64,000 bases of DNA from Synechococcaceae cyanobacterium SM2_3_1. GTDB taxonomy: Bacteria; Cyanobacteriota; Cyanobacteriia; Thermostichales; Thermostichaceae. Location: NCBI GenBank assembly GCA_012030715.1, contig JAAUUJ010000001.1, forward strand, positions 1 through 64,000. Direction: 5' to 3'. How positions within the stretch are numbered: position 1 is the first letter of the stretch; each line of letters begins with the position of its first letter. Made by a program: the position numbers and the translations under genes. Positions 63,850 to 64,000 of this stretch are shown in pieces. Below the pieces are notes generated by a model. The model saw nothing but the letters and a program-made list of their open reading frames with translations, ran no database searches and had not been told where the DNA came from.

Positions 63850-64000
63850 TCACAGGTCCTGATTGCTCTGAGACATCGCCTTGGTAATATCAAAATCAAG
63901 TCCCTCAACCGCGGCAAGCGTGGAGCGGGTAATCAGTTTTCCCTGTTGGACTAGAGTTTGTCCGGTTACAGGGTGAAGCAGGGGCTGTTCTGCCCGCCGA
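63850..64000 (-). CDS. C-terminal part of an unidentified CDS running off the window end
   Basis: Open frame on the minus strand: RRAEQPLLHPVTGQTLVQQGKLITRSTLAAVEGLDFDITKAMSQSNQDL*. Confidence 0.4.
   Translation of the reverse strand, partial: RRAEQPLLHPVTGQTLVQQGKLITRSTLAAVEGLDFDITKAMSQSNQDL

Overview
The window is a cyanobacterial chromosomal segment. The calls rest on apcABC, cp12, ndhN, ldpA, a TIGR02652-like gene and a diazotroph nif cluster. From left to right it contains: the 3' part of nifB followed by fdxN-nifS-nifU-nifH-nifD-nifK-nifV-(unlisted 49-aa smORF)-nifZ-nifT; an IS256-type transposase relic; a coiled-coil membrane protein; an endonuclease/exonuclease/phosphatase lipoprotein with two PPC-like domains; housekeeping genes (rhodanese, SirB1-like, hisH, YebC, NUDIX, NERD helicase); two large hybrid histidine kinases; an ArsR regulator; a DUF815 ATPase; a CocE/NonD hydrolase; clpX; UPF0367; an ABC ATPase; cp12; ndhN; ldpA; an R3H/AAA ATPase; pmbA; DUF3326; a degenerate SF1-helicase-like protein; tgt; an slr1658/slr1659-like plus hybrid-kinase cassette; smc; hslO; apcABC; a NarL-type regulator; an FHA protein; a probable structured ncRNA (6S-like); a GT39-type glycosyltransferase; larE; a DUF3769/LptD-like protein; and DUF1830. 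Two features dominate. First, at least 14 genes are split by single-base frameshifts, many at homopolymers, which points to sequencing or assembly error rather than biology. Second, GATC-centred palindromes (GGATCC/GGGATCCC) are dense while the usual cyanobacterial HIP1 octamer is scarce. The most interesting candidates for new biology are the Shine-Dalgarno-preceded smORF nested between nifV and nifZ, the structured RNA at about 56338-56591, the switch-like apcB-apcC intergenic region, the twin inverted repeats at 12525-12573, and the slr1658/slr1659/hybrid-kinase cassette. No searches or computations were run. All family calls come from reading motifs.
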